A DNA stretch of 64,000 nt, from NCBI GenBank assembly GCA_037893245.1, contig JBAIAA010000021.1:1798001-1862000 (forward strand), read 5' to 3'. The notes beneath the pieces were generated by a model, which worked only from the letters and a program-made list of their open reading frames with translations, was not told the origin of the DNA and made no database searches. Origin of the DNA: Crossaster papposus. Taxonomy: Eukaryota > Echinodermata > Asteroidea > Velatida > Solasteridae. Positions 36,110 through 46,369 of this stretch are shown one piece after another (position 1 is the stretch's first letter; each line of letters opens with the position of its first letter). Made by a program: the position numbers and the translations under genes.

Positions 36110-36658
36110 AATAATATTTCTTCATTTTTACTGCATGGTATTTCTTTATTTTATAATTTTCACAAATATACTCAAGAATGAGAGATGTGTTGGGGGATTA
36201 GCTCAAATGGTAGAGCGCTCGCTTAGCATGCGAGAGGTACCGGGATCGATACCCGGATCTTCCAAATAATTATGTGTTGATTTTTACTGCATGGCATTTC
36301 TTCATTTTGTAATTTTCTAAAATATACTCAAGAAAGAAATGTGTGTTGGGGGATTAGCTCAAATGGTAGAGCGCTCGCTTTGCATGTGAGATGTACCGGG
36401 ATCGATACCCGTATCTTCCAAATAATATTTGTTGATTTTTACTGCATGGTATTTCTTCATTGTATAATTTTCACAAATATACTCAAGAATGAGAGATGTG
36501 TTGGGGGATTATCTCAAATGGTAGAGCGCTCGCTTAGCATGCGAGAGGTACCGGGATCGATACCCGGATCTTCCAAATAATTATGTGTTGATTTTTACTG
36601 TATGGCATTTCTTCATTTTGTAATTTTCTAAAATATACTCAAGAAAGTGATGTGTGTT

Positions 36659-36743
36659 GGGGGATTAGCTCAAATGGTACAGCGCTCGCTTTGCATGTGA
36701 GATGTACCGGGATCGATACCCGGATCGATACCCGGATCTTCCA
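36659..36743 (+). pseudogene. 85-nt T-loop duplication unit, copy 5
   Basis: Same duplication and G22C, 12575 bp after 24084 and 1410 bp after 35249. Confidence 0.88.
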
Positions 36744-36825
36744 TATAATATTTGTTGATTTTTACTGCATGGTATTTCTTCATTGTATAATTTTCACAAA
36801 TATACTCAAGAATGAGAGATGTTTT

Positions 36826-36898
36826 GGTGGATTAGCTCAAATGGTAGTGCGCTCGCTTAGCATGCGAGAGGTACCGGGATCGATACCCGGATCTTCCA
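36826..36898 (+). tRNA. tRNA(AGC) with G3T and A23T
   Basis: The acceptor begins GGTGGAT (U3 facing U70) and the D stem is GTGC. Its duplicon partner at 24251 is consensus, so both changes came after the large duplication. Confidence 0.82.
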
Positions 36899-37601
36899 AA
36901 TAATATTTGTTCATTTTTACTGCATGGTATTTCTTCATTTTATAATTTTCACAAATATACTCAAGAATGAGAGATGTTTTGGGGGATTAGCTCAAATGGT
37001 AGAGCGCTCGCTTAGCATGCGAGAGGTACCGGGATCGATACCCGGATCTTCCAAATAATATTTGTTCATTTTTACTGTATGGCATTTCTTCATTTTGTTA
37101 TTTTCTAAAATATACTCAAGAAAGAGATGTGTGTTGGGGGATTAGCTCAAATGGTAGAGCGGTCGCTTAGCATGCGAGAGGTACCGGGATCGGTACCCGG
37201 ATCTTCCAAATAATATTTGTTCATTTTTACTGCATGGTATTTCTTCATTTTATAATTTTCACAAATATACTCAAGAATGAGAGATGTGTTGGGGGATTAG
37301 CTCAAATGGTAGAGCGCTCGCTTAGCATGCGAGAGGTACCGGGATCGATACCCGGATCTTCCAAATAATTATGTGTTGATTTTTACTGTATGGCATTTCT
37401 TCATTTTGTAATTTTCTAAAATATACTCAAGAAAGAGATGTGTGTTGGGGGATTAGCTCAAATGGTAGAGCGCTCGCTTTGCATGTGAGATGTACCGGGA
37501 TCGATACCCGGATCTTCCATATAATATTTGTTCATTTTTACTGCATGGTATTTCTTCATTGTATAATTTTCACAAATATACTCAAGAATGAGAGATGTGT
37601 T

Positions 37602-37666
37602 GGGGGATTAGCTCAAATGGTAGAGCGCTCGCTTAGCATGCGAGAGGTGCCGGGATCGATCTTCCA
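37602..37666 (+). pseudogene. 65-nt T-stem deletion pseudogene, duplicate
   Basis: Same 8-nt deletion and A48G as the unit 12575 bp upstream. The unusual spacer variant TGTATAGCATTTCTTCCTTT follows both. Confidence 0.9.
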
Positions 37667-37699
37667 AATAATTATGTGTTGATTTTTACTGTATAGCAT

Positions 37700-40600
37700 T
37701 TCTTCCTTTTGTAATTTTCTAAAATATACTCAAGAAAGAGATGTGTGTTGGGGGATTAGCTCAAATGGTAGAGCGCTCGCTTTGCATGTGAGATGTACCG
37801 GGATCGATACCCGGATCTTCCATATAATATTTGTTGATTTTTACTGCATGGTATTTCTTCATTGTATAATTTTCACAAATATACTCAAGAATGAGAGATG
37901 TGTTGGGGGATTAGCTCAAATGGTAGAGCGCTCGCTTAGCATGCGAGAGGTACCGGGATCGATACCCGGATCTTCCAAATAATATTTCTTCATTTTTACT
38001 GTATGGCATTTCTTCATTTTGTAATTTTCTAAAATATACTCAAGAAAGAGATGTGTGTTGGGGGATTAGCTCAAATGGTAGAGCGCTCGCTTTGCATGTG
38101 AGATGTACCGGGATCGATACCCGGATCTTCCATATAATATTTGTTGATTTTTACTGCATGGTATTTCTTCATTGTATAATTTTTACAAATATACTCAAGA
38201 ATGAGAGATGTGTTGGGGGATTAGCTCAAATGGTAGAGCGCTCGCTTAGCATGCGAGAGGTACCGGGATCGATACCCGGATCTTCCAAATAATATGTGTT
38301 GATTTTTACTGTATGGCATTTCTTCATTTTGTAATTTTCTAAAATATACTCAAGAAAGAGATGTGTGTTTGGGGATTAGCTCAAATGGTAGAGCGCTCGC
38401 TTTGCATGTGACATGTACCGGGATCGATACCCGGATCTTCCATATAATATTTGTTGATTTTTATTGCATGGTATTTCTTCATTTTATAATTTTCACAAAT
38501 ATACTCAAGAATGAGAGATGTGTTGGGGGATTAGCTCAAATGGTAGAGCGCTCGCTTAGCATGCGAGAGGTACCGGATCGATACCCGGATCTTCCAAATA
38601 ATTATGTGTTGATTTTTACTGTATGGCATTTCTTCATTTTGTAATTTTCTAAAATATACTCAAGAAAGAGATGTGTGTTGGGGGATTAGCTCAAATGGTA
38701 GAGGGCTCGCTTTGCATGTGAGATGTACTGGGATCGATACCCGGATCTTCCAAATAATATATGTTGATTTTTACTGCATGGTATTTCTTCATTTTATAAT
38801 TTTCACAAATATACTCAAGAATGAGAGATGTGTTGGGAGATTAGCTCAAATGGTAGAGCGCTCGCTTAGCATGCGAGAGGTACCGGGATCGATACCCGGA
38901 TCTTCCAAATAATTATGTGTTGATTTTTACTGTATGGCATTTCTTCATTTTGTAATTTTCTAAAATATACTCAAGAAAGAGATGTGTGTTGGGGGATTAG
39001 CTCAAATGGTAGAGCGCTCGCTTTGCATGTGAGATGTACCGGGATCGATACCCGGATCTTCCATATAATATTTGTTGATTTTTACTGCATGGTATTTCTT
39101 CATTGTATAATTTTCACAAATATACTAAAGAATGAGAGATGTGTTGGGGGATTAGCTCAAATGGTAGAGCGCTCGCTTAGCATGCGAGAGGTACCGGGAT
39201 CGATACCCGGATCTTCCAAATAATATAAGTTCATTTTTACTGCATGGTATTTCTTCATTTTATAATTTTCACAAATATACTCAAGAATGAGAGATGTTTT
39301 GGGGGATTAGCTCAAATGGTAGAGCGCTCGCTTAGCATGCGAGAGGTACCGGGATCGATACCCGGATCTTCCATATAATATTTGTTGATTTTTATTGCAT
39401 GGTATTTCTTCATTTTATAATTTTCACAAATATACTCAAGAATGAGAGATGTGTTGGGGGATTAGCTCAAATGGTAGAGCGCTCGCTTAGCATGCGAGAG
39501 GTACCGGGATCGATACCCGGATCTTCCAAATAATTATGTGTTGATTTTTACTGTATGGCATTTCTTCATTTTGTAATTTTCTAAAATATACTCAAGAAAG
39601 AGATGTGTGTTGGGGGATTAGCTCAAATGGTAGAGCGCTCGCTTTGCATGTGAGATGTACCGCGATCAATACCCGGATCTTCCAAATAATATATGTTCAT
39701 TTTTACTGCATGGTATTTCTTCATTTTATAATTTTCACAAATATACTCAAGAATGAGAAATGTTTTGGGGGATTAGCTCAAATGGTAGAGCGCTCGCTTA
39801 GCATGCGAGAGGTACCGGGATCGATACCCGGATCTTCCAAATAATATTTGTTCATGTTTACTGTATGGCATTTCTTCATTTTGTTATTTTCTAAAATATA
39901 CTCAAGAAAGAGATGTGTGTTGGGGGATTAGCTCAAATGGTAGAGCGCTCGCTTAGCATGCGAGAGGTACCGGGATCGGTACCCGGATCTTCCAAATAAT
40001 AATTGTTCATTTTTACTGCATGGTATTTCTTCATTTTATAATTTTCACAAATATACTCAAGAATGAGAGATGTGTTGGGGGATTAGCTCAAATGGTAGAG
40101 CGCTCGCTTAGCATGCGAGAGGTACCGGGATCGATACCCGGATCTTCCAAATAATATTTCTTCATTTTTACTGCATGGTATTTCTTTATTTTATAATTTT
40201 CACAAATATACTCAAGAATGAGAGATGTGTTGGGGGATTAGCTCAAATGGTAGAGCGCTCGCTTAGCATGCGAGAGATACCGGGATCGATACCCGGATCT
40301 TCCAAATAATATGTGTTGATTTTTACTGTATGGCATTTCTTCATTTTGTAATTTTCTAAAATATACTCAAGAAAGAGATGTGTTTGGGGGATTAGCTCAA
40401 ATGGTAGAGCGCTCGCTTTGCATGTGACATGTACCGGGATCGATACCCGGATCTTCCATATAATATTTGTTGATTTTTATTGCATGGTATTTCTTCATTT
40501 TATAATTTTCACAAATATACTCAAGAATGAGAGATGTGTTGGGGGATCAGCTCAAATGGTAGAGCGCTCGCTTAGCATGCGAGAGGTACCGGGATCGATA

Positions 40601-42690
40601 CCCGGATCTTCCAAATAATTATGTGTTGATTTTTACTGTATGGCATTTCTTCATTTTGTAATTTTCTAAAATATACTCAAGAAAGAGATGTGTGTTGGGG
40701 GATTAGCTCAAATGGTAGAGCGCTCGCTTTGCATGTGAGATGTACCGGGATCGATACCCGGATATTCCAAATAATATATGTTCATTTTTACTGCATGGTA
40801 TTTCTTCATTTTATAATTTTCACAAATATACTCAAGAATGAGAAATGTTTTGGGGGATTAGCTCAAATGGTAGAGCGCTCGCTTAGCATGCGAGAGGTAC
40901 CGGGATCGATACCCGGATCTTCCAAATAATATTTGTTCATGTTTACTGTATGGCATTTCTTCATTTTGTTATTTTCTAAAATATACTCAAGAAAGAGATG
41001 TGTGTTGGGGGATTAGCTCAAATGGCAGAGCGCTCGCTTAGCATGCGAGAGGTACCGGGATCGGTACCCGGATCTTCCAAATAATATTTGTTCATTTTTA
41101 CTGCATGGTATTTCTTCATTTCTTAATTTTCACAAATATACTCAAGAATGAGAGATGTGTTGGGGGATTAGCTCAAATGGTAGAGCGCTCGCTTAGCATG
41201 CGAGAGGTACCGGGATCGATACCCGGATCTTCCAAATAATATATGTTCATTTTTACTGCATGGTATTTCTTCATTTTATAATTTTCACAAATATACTCAA
41301 GAATGAGAAATGTTTTGGGGGATTAGCTCAAATGGTAGAGCGCTCGCTTAGCATGCGAGAGGTACCGGGATCGATACCAGGATCTTCCAAATAATATTTG
41401 TTCATGTTTACTGTATGGCATTTCTTCATTTTGTTATTTTCTAAAATATACTCAAGAAAGAGATGTGTGTTGGGGGATTAGCTCAAATGGTAGAGCGCTC
41501 GCTTAGCATGCGAGAGGTACCGGGATCGGTACCCGGATCTTGCAAATAATAATTGTTCATTTTTACTGCATGGTATTTCTTCATTTTATAATTTTCACAA
41601 ATATACTCAAGAATGAGAGATGTGTTGGGGGATTAGCTCAAATGGTAGAGCGCTCGCTTAGCATGCGAGAGGTACCGGGATCGATACCCGGATCTTCCAA
41701 ATAATATTTCTTCATTTTTACTGCATGGTATTTCTTTATTTTATAATTTTCACAAATATACTCAAGAAAGAGATGTGTGTTGGGGGATTAGCTCAAATGG
41801 TAGAGCGCTCGCTTAGCATGCGAGAGGTACCGGGATCGATACCCGGATCTTCCAAATAATTATGTGTTGATTTTTACTGTATGGCATTTCTTCATTTTGT
41901 AATTTTCTAAAATATACTCAAGAAAGAGATGTGTGTTGGGGGATTAGCTCAAATGGTACAGCGCTCGCTTTGCATGTGAGATGTACCGGGATCGATACCC
42001 GGATCTTCCATATAATATTTGTTGATTTTTACTGCATGGTATTTCTTCATTGTATAATTTTCACAAATATACTCAAGAATGAGAGATGTGTTGGGGGATT
42101 AGCTCAAATGGTAGAGCGCTCGCTTAGCATGCGAGAAGTACCGGGATCGATACCCGGATCTTCCAAATAATATGTGTTCATTTTTACTGCATGGTAATTC
42201 TTCATTTTATAATTTTCACAAATATACTCAAGAATGAGAGATGTTTTGGGGGATTAGCTCAAATGGTAGAGCGCTCGCTTAGCATGCGAGAGGTACCGGG
42301 ATCGATACCCGGATCTTCCAAATAATATATGTTCATTTTTACTGCATGGTATTTCTTCATTTTATAATTTTCACAAATATACTCAAGAATGAGAAATGTT
42401 TTGGGGGATTAGCTCAAATGGTAGAGCGCTCGCTTAGCATGCGAGAGGTACCGGGATCGATACCCGGATCTTCCAAATAATATTTGTTCATGTTTACTGT
42501 ATGTCATTTCTTCATTTTGTTATTTTCTAAAATATACTCAAGAAAGAGATGTGTGTTGGGGGATTAGCTCAAATGGTAGAGCGCTCGCTTAGCATGCGAG
42601 AGGTACCGGGATCGGTACCCGGATCTTCCAAATAATAATTGTTCATTTTTACTGCATGGTATTTCTTCATTTTATAATTTTCTAAAATAT
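37700..42690 (+). repeat. Array block 13: second half of the second large duplicon
   Basis: Unit starts: 37750t, 37905, 38060t, 38215, 38370t, 38525, 38680t, 38835, 38991t, 39146, 39301, 39456, 39612t, 39767, 39922, 40077, 40232, 40386t, 40541, 40697t, 40852, 41007, 41162, 41317, 41472, 41627, 41782, 41938t, 42093, 42248, 42403, 42558. Offset to the first duplicon is 12575 or 12574 bp up to 41007 and 10557 bp afterwards; the difference equals one 2017 bp repeat copy. Differences made after duplication: 38680 C25G, 41007 T20C, 41317 C63A, 40697 C68A. Confidence 0.92.
38835..38907 (+). tRNA. tRNA-Ala(AGC) with G4A, duplicate
   Basis: Partner of the unit at 26260 across the 12575 bp offset; otherwise consensus. 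Confidence 0.88.
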
Positions 42691-42867
42691 ACTCAAGAAA
42701 GAGATGTGTGTTGGGGGATTAGCTCAAATGGTAGAGCGCTCGCTTTGCATGTGAGATGTACCGGGATCGATACCCGGATCTTCCATATAATATTTGTTGA
42801 TTTTTACTGCATGGTATTTCTTCATTGTATAATTTTCATAAATATACTCAAGAATGAGAGATGTGTT

Positions 42868-42940
42868 GGGGGATTATCTCAAATGGTAGAGCGCTCGCTT
42901 GGCATGCGAGAGGTAACGGGATCGATACCCGGATCTTCCA
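42868..42940 (+). tRNA. tRNA-Ala with anticodon GGC, D- and T-stem mismatches
   Basis: A34G gives the loop TTGGCAT, anticodon GGC, which still reads alanine GCC/GCU without inosine editing. G10T damages the D stem and A box, and C49A breaks the end of the T stem. It is the only GGC unit seen. Function is doubtful because of the stem changes. Confidence 0.75.
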
Positions 42941-43068
42941 AATAATATTTCTTCATTTTTACTGCATGGTATTTCTTCATTTTATAATTTTCACAAATAT
43001 ATTCAAGAATGAGAGATGATTTGGGGGATTAGCTCAAATGGTAGAGCGCTCGCTTAGCATGCGAGAGG

Positions 43069-43077
43069 TACCGGGAT
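43069..43077. repeat. Left target-site duplication, 9 bp
   Basis: TACCGGGAT, tRNA positions 47-55, directly before the element. Confidence 0.92.
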
Positions 43078-43137
43078 GCGTGATTTTTTTTCCCAACATG
43101 GTAAAGGCCAATTATCATAACTGGGCGTGTCTAGACC
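43078..43137 (+). repeat. Left terminal inverted repeat of the element
   Basis: Shares with the reverse complement of the right end, in order: GCG, a T-rich tract, TTTTCCC, ATGG, AAAGG and GGGCGT-TCTA-ACC. It is longer than the right repeat by about 9 bp around ATTATCATAACT. Confidence 0.8.
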
Positions 43138-43246
43138 ACACTGAATGGAAGACACTTAGGTTCTTAGAACCTTGCTTCCCCTCAAATTAAACTCATCCCA
43201 TAATAAACTTACAATACAAAAATAGTCAATGAAAAATGAGCACAAT

Positions 43247-43318
43247 CGAACCCATGAGAACTCGAACCCCAATCTTACGATCTATAACCTAACCCATTAT
43301 CTACTTGGCTACTGGGAG
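43247..43318 (-). other. Degenerate tRNA-like patch inside the element
   Basis: On the minus strand an A-box-like TAGCCAAGTAGATAATGGG (43293-43311) is followed 22 bp later by a B-box-like GGGGTTCGAGTTC (43258-43270). Spacing fits a tRNA, but the anticodon arm pairs poorly (only TTA/TAA around TAGATCG) and the acceptor is weak (CCCA/TGGG). It is not related to the tRNA-Ala array. It could be an old tRNA-derived segment captured by the element. Confidence 0.45.
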
Positions 43319-43444
43319 AGGTCGACAGAAGCCGTTTTTCTAAGTGCTTTAATGTACCTCTGGCCTACGTGTAACTAGTCGACTGAGCAATAACAATATA
43401 TTTTAGTATTATTGTTGAAACTACTGAATAATCATGACGCGAGG

Positions 43445-43495
43445 GGTATAGAAACGCCCATTTACCCTTTCCCATAGTGGGGAAAATAATTTCGC
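43445..43495 (-). repeat. Right terminal inverted repeat of the element
   Basis: On the minus strand it begins GCGAAATTATTTTCCCC and runs through ATGGGAAAGG to GGGCGTTTCTATACC, mirroring the left end with scattered mismatches. Confidence 0.8.
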
Positions 43496-43504
43496 TACCG
43501 GGAT
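43496..43504. repeat. Right target-site duplication, 9 bp
   Basis: TACCGGGAT, identical to the left copy, directly after the element and followed by CGGTACCCGG of the tRNA. Confidence 0.92.
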
Positions 43505-43914
43505 CGGTACCCGGATCTTCCAAATAATATTTCTTCATTTTTACTGCATGGTATTTCTTTATTTTATAATTTTCACAAATATACTCAAGAATGAGAGATG
43601 TGTTGGGGGATTAGCTCAAATGGTAGAGCGCTCGCTTAGCATGCGAGAGGTACCGGGATCGATACCCGGATCTTCCAAATAATATGTGTTGATTTTTACT
43701 GTATGGCATTTCTTCATTTTGTGATTTTCTAAAATATACTCAAGAAATAGATGTGTGTTGGGGGATTAGCTCAAATGGTAGAGCGCTCGCTTTGCATGTG
43801 AGATGTACCGGGATCGATACCCGGATCTTCCATATAATATTTGTTGATTTTTACTGCATGGTATTTCTTCATTTTATAATTTTAACAAATATACTCAAGA
43901 ATGAGAGATGTGTT

Positions 43915-43987
43915 GGGGGATTAGCTCAAATGGTAGAGCGCTCGCTTAGCATGCGAGAGGTACCGGGTTCGATACCCGGATCTTCCA
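43915..43987 (+). tRNA. tRNA-Ala(AGC) with canonical T54 T-loop
   Basis: The T-loop reads TTCGATA, giving the standard T54:A58 pair and a full-consensus B box (GGTTCGATACC). It is the only unit I found with T54. The rest is consensus, and it lies two genes after the transposon-interrupted unit. Confidence 0.9.
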
Positions 43988-44379
43988 AATAATATTTGTT
44001 CATTTTTACTGCATGGTATTTCTTCATTTTATAATTTTCACAAATATACTCAAGAATAAGAGATGTTTTGGGGGATTAGCTCAAATGGTAGAGCGCTCGC
44101 TTAGCATGCGAGAGGTACCGGGATCGATACCCGGATCTTCCAAATAATATTTGTTCATTTTTACTGTATGGCATTTCTTCATTTTGTTGTTTTCTAAAAT
44201 GTACTCAAGTAAGAGATGCGTGTTGGGGGATTAGCTCAAATGGTAGAGCGCTCGCTTAGCATGCGAGAGGTACCGGGATCGGTACCTGGATCTTCCAAAT
44301 AATATTTGTTCATTTTTACTGCATGGTATTTCTTCATTTTATAATTTTCACAAATATACTCAAGAATGAGAGATGTGTT

Positions 44380-44452
44380 GGGAGATTAGCTCAAATGGTA
44401 GAGCGCTCGCTTAGCATGCGAGAGGTACCGGGATCGATACCCGGATCTTCCA
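44380..44452 (+). tRNA. tRNA-Ala(AGC) with G4A, separate occurrence
   Basis: Same A4:U69 pair, with flanks (CAAATAATATTTGTTC) unlike the other two copies; independent mutation or conversion. Confidence 0.85.
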
Positions 44453-45775
44453 AATAATATTTGTTCATTTTTACTGTATGGCATTTCTTCATTTTGTTAT
44501 TTTCTACAATATACTCAAGAAAGAGATGTGTGTTGGGGGATTAGATCAAATGGTAGAGCGCTCGCTTAGCATGCGAGAGGTACCGGGATCGGTACCCGGA
44601 TCTTCCAAATAATATTTGTTCATTTTTACTGCATTGTATTTCTTCATTTTATAATTTTCACAAATATACTCAAGAATGAGAGATGTGTTGGGGGATTAGC
44701 TCAAATGGTAGAGCGCTCGCTTAGCATGCGAGAGGTACCGGGATCGACACCCGGATCTTCCAAATAATATTTGTTCATTTTTACTGTATGGCATTTCTTC
44801 ATTTTGTAATTTTCTAAAATATACTCAAGAAAGAGATGGGTGTTGGGGGATTAGCTCAAATGGTAGAGCGCTCGCTTAGCATGCGAGAGGTACCGGGATC
44901 GATACCCGGATCTTCCAAATAATTATGTGTTGATTTTTACTGTATGGCATTTCTTCATTGTATAATTTTCACAAATATACTCAAGAATGAGAGATGTGTT
45001 GGGGGATTAGCTCAAATGGTAGAGCGCTCGCTTAGCATGCGAGAGGTACCGGGATCGATACCCGGATCTTCCAAATAATATTTCTTCATTTTTACTGCAT
45101 GGTATTTCTTTATTTTATAATTTTCACAAATATACTCAAGAATGAGAGATGTGTTGGGGGATTAGCTCAAATGGTAGAGCGCTCGCTTAGCATGCGAGAG
45201 GTACCGGGATCGATACCCGGATCTTCCAAATAATATGTGTTGATTTTTACTGTATGGCATTTCTTCATTTTGTAATTTTCTAAAATATACTCAAGAAAGA
45301 GATGTGTGTTGGGGGATTAGCTCAAATGGTAGAGCGCTCGCTTTGCATGTGAGATGTACCGGGATCGATACCCGGATCTTCCATATAATATTTGTTGATT
45401 TTTACTGCATGGTATTTCTTCATTGTATAATTTTCACAAATATACTCAAGAATGAGAGATGTGTTGGGGGATTAGCTCAAATGGCAGAGCGCTCGCTTAG
45501 CATGCGAGAGGTACCTGGATCGATACCCGGATCTTCCAAATAATATTTCTTCATTTTTACTGCATGGTATTTCTTTATTTTATAATTTTCACAAATATAC
45601 TCAAGAATGAGAGATGTGTTGGGGGATTAGCTCAAATGGTAGAGCGCTCGCTTAGCATGCGAGAGGTACCGGGATCGATACCCGGATCTTCCAAATAATA
45701 TGTGTTTATTTTTACTGTATGGCATTTCTTCATTTTGTAATTTTCTAAAATATACTCAAGAAAGAGATGTGTGTT

Positions 45776-45848
45776 GGCGGATTAGCTCAAATGGTAGAGC
45801 GCTCGCTTTGCAAGTGAGATGTACCGGGATCGATACCCGGATCTTCCA
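45776..45848 (+). tRNA. tRNA(TGC) with G3C and T38A
   Basis: GGCGGAT acceptor plus loop TTTGCAA. Outside the 1876 bp repeats, so either an independent G3C or transfer by gene conversion. Confidence 0.82.
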
Positions 45849-46369
45849 TATAATATTTGTTGATTTTTACTGCATGGTATTTCTTCATTTTATAATTTTC
45901 ACAAATATACTCAAGAATGAGAGATGTGTTGGGGGATTAGCTCAAATGGTAGAGCGCTCGCTTAGCATGCGAGAGGTACCGGGATCGATACCCGGATCTT
46001 CCAAATAATATTTGTTCATTTTTACTGCATGGTATTTCTTCATTTTATAATTTTCTAAAATATACTCAAAAATGAGAGATGTGTTGGGGGATTAGCTCAA
46101 ATGGTAGAGCGCTCGCTTAGCATGCGAGAGGTACCGGGATCGATACCCGGATCTTCCAAATAATATTTGTTCATTTTTACTGTATGGCATTTCTTCATTT
46201 TATAATTTTCTAAAATATACTCAAGAAAGAGAGATGTGTTGGGGGATTAGCTCAAATGGTAGAGCGCTCGCTTAGCATGCGAGAGGTACCGGGATCGATA
46301 CCCGGATCTTCCAAATAATATTTCTTCATTTTTACTGCATGGTATTTCTTCATTTTATAATTTTCACAA

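Larger units (their letters stand above)
32600..37700 (+). repeat. Array block 12: first half of the second large duplicon
   Basis: Unit starts: 32621, 32776, 32932t, 33087, 33242, 33398t, 33553 (61 nt), 33696, 33851, 34005, 34161, 34316, 34472t, 34627 (AAC), 34782, 34938t, 35093, 35249t (85 nt), 35416, 35571, 35726, 35882t, 36037 (AAC), 36192, 36348t, 36503, 36659t (85 nt), 36826, 36981, 37136, 37291, 37447t, 37602 (65 nt). Offsets to the first duplicon: 14606 (32621-32932), 15072 (33242-33398), 14917 (33553-35249), then 12575 from 36659 on. The offset steps show unit-scale gains and losses since duplication. Confidence 0.92.
43078..43495. mobile_element. Non-autonomous MULE-like MITE, 418 bp
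   Basis: The only stretch unlike the array. It starts GCGTGATTTTTTTTCCC and ends GGGGAAAATAATTTCGC, giving degenerate terminal inverted repeats, and is bounded by exact 9 bp direct repeats TACCGGGAT. Known: 9 bp target duplications with long inverted repeats are typical of the Mutator superfamily; Merlin and P elements give 8-9 bp. There is no open reading frame of useful length, so it would depend on a transposase elsewhere. It has an internal hairpin AGGTTC-TTA-GAACCT (43158-43172), a weaker one at 43392-43416, and a tRNA-like patch on the minus strand. It occurs once, so it arrived after local amplification or has not been spread. Confidence 0.85.
43023..43522 (+). pseudogene. tRNA-Ala(AGC) interrupted by a 418 bp transposable element
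   Basis: Bases 43023-43077 encode tRNA positions 1-55, ending GGTACCGGGAT; positions 56-73 continue at 43505-43522. Between them lie the element and one copy of the 9 bp target duplication. Removing both gives a 73-nt type A/C unit with T-loop ATCGGTA. The insertion splits the T-loop and B box, so the gene should be inactive. Confidence 0.93.

Noticed and set aside
43078-43495. The insert as a SINE, because of its tRNA-like patch
   Set aside because: Inverted termini and an exact 9 bp duplication fit a DNA transposon; there is no A-rich or simple-repeat 3' end. The tRNA-like patch is internal and degenerate.
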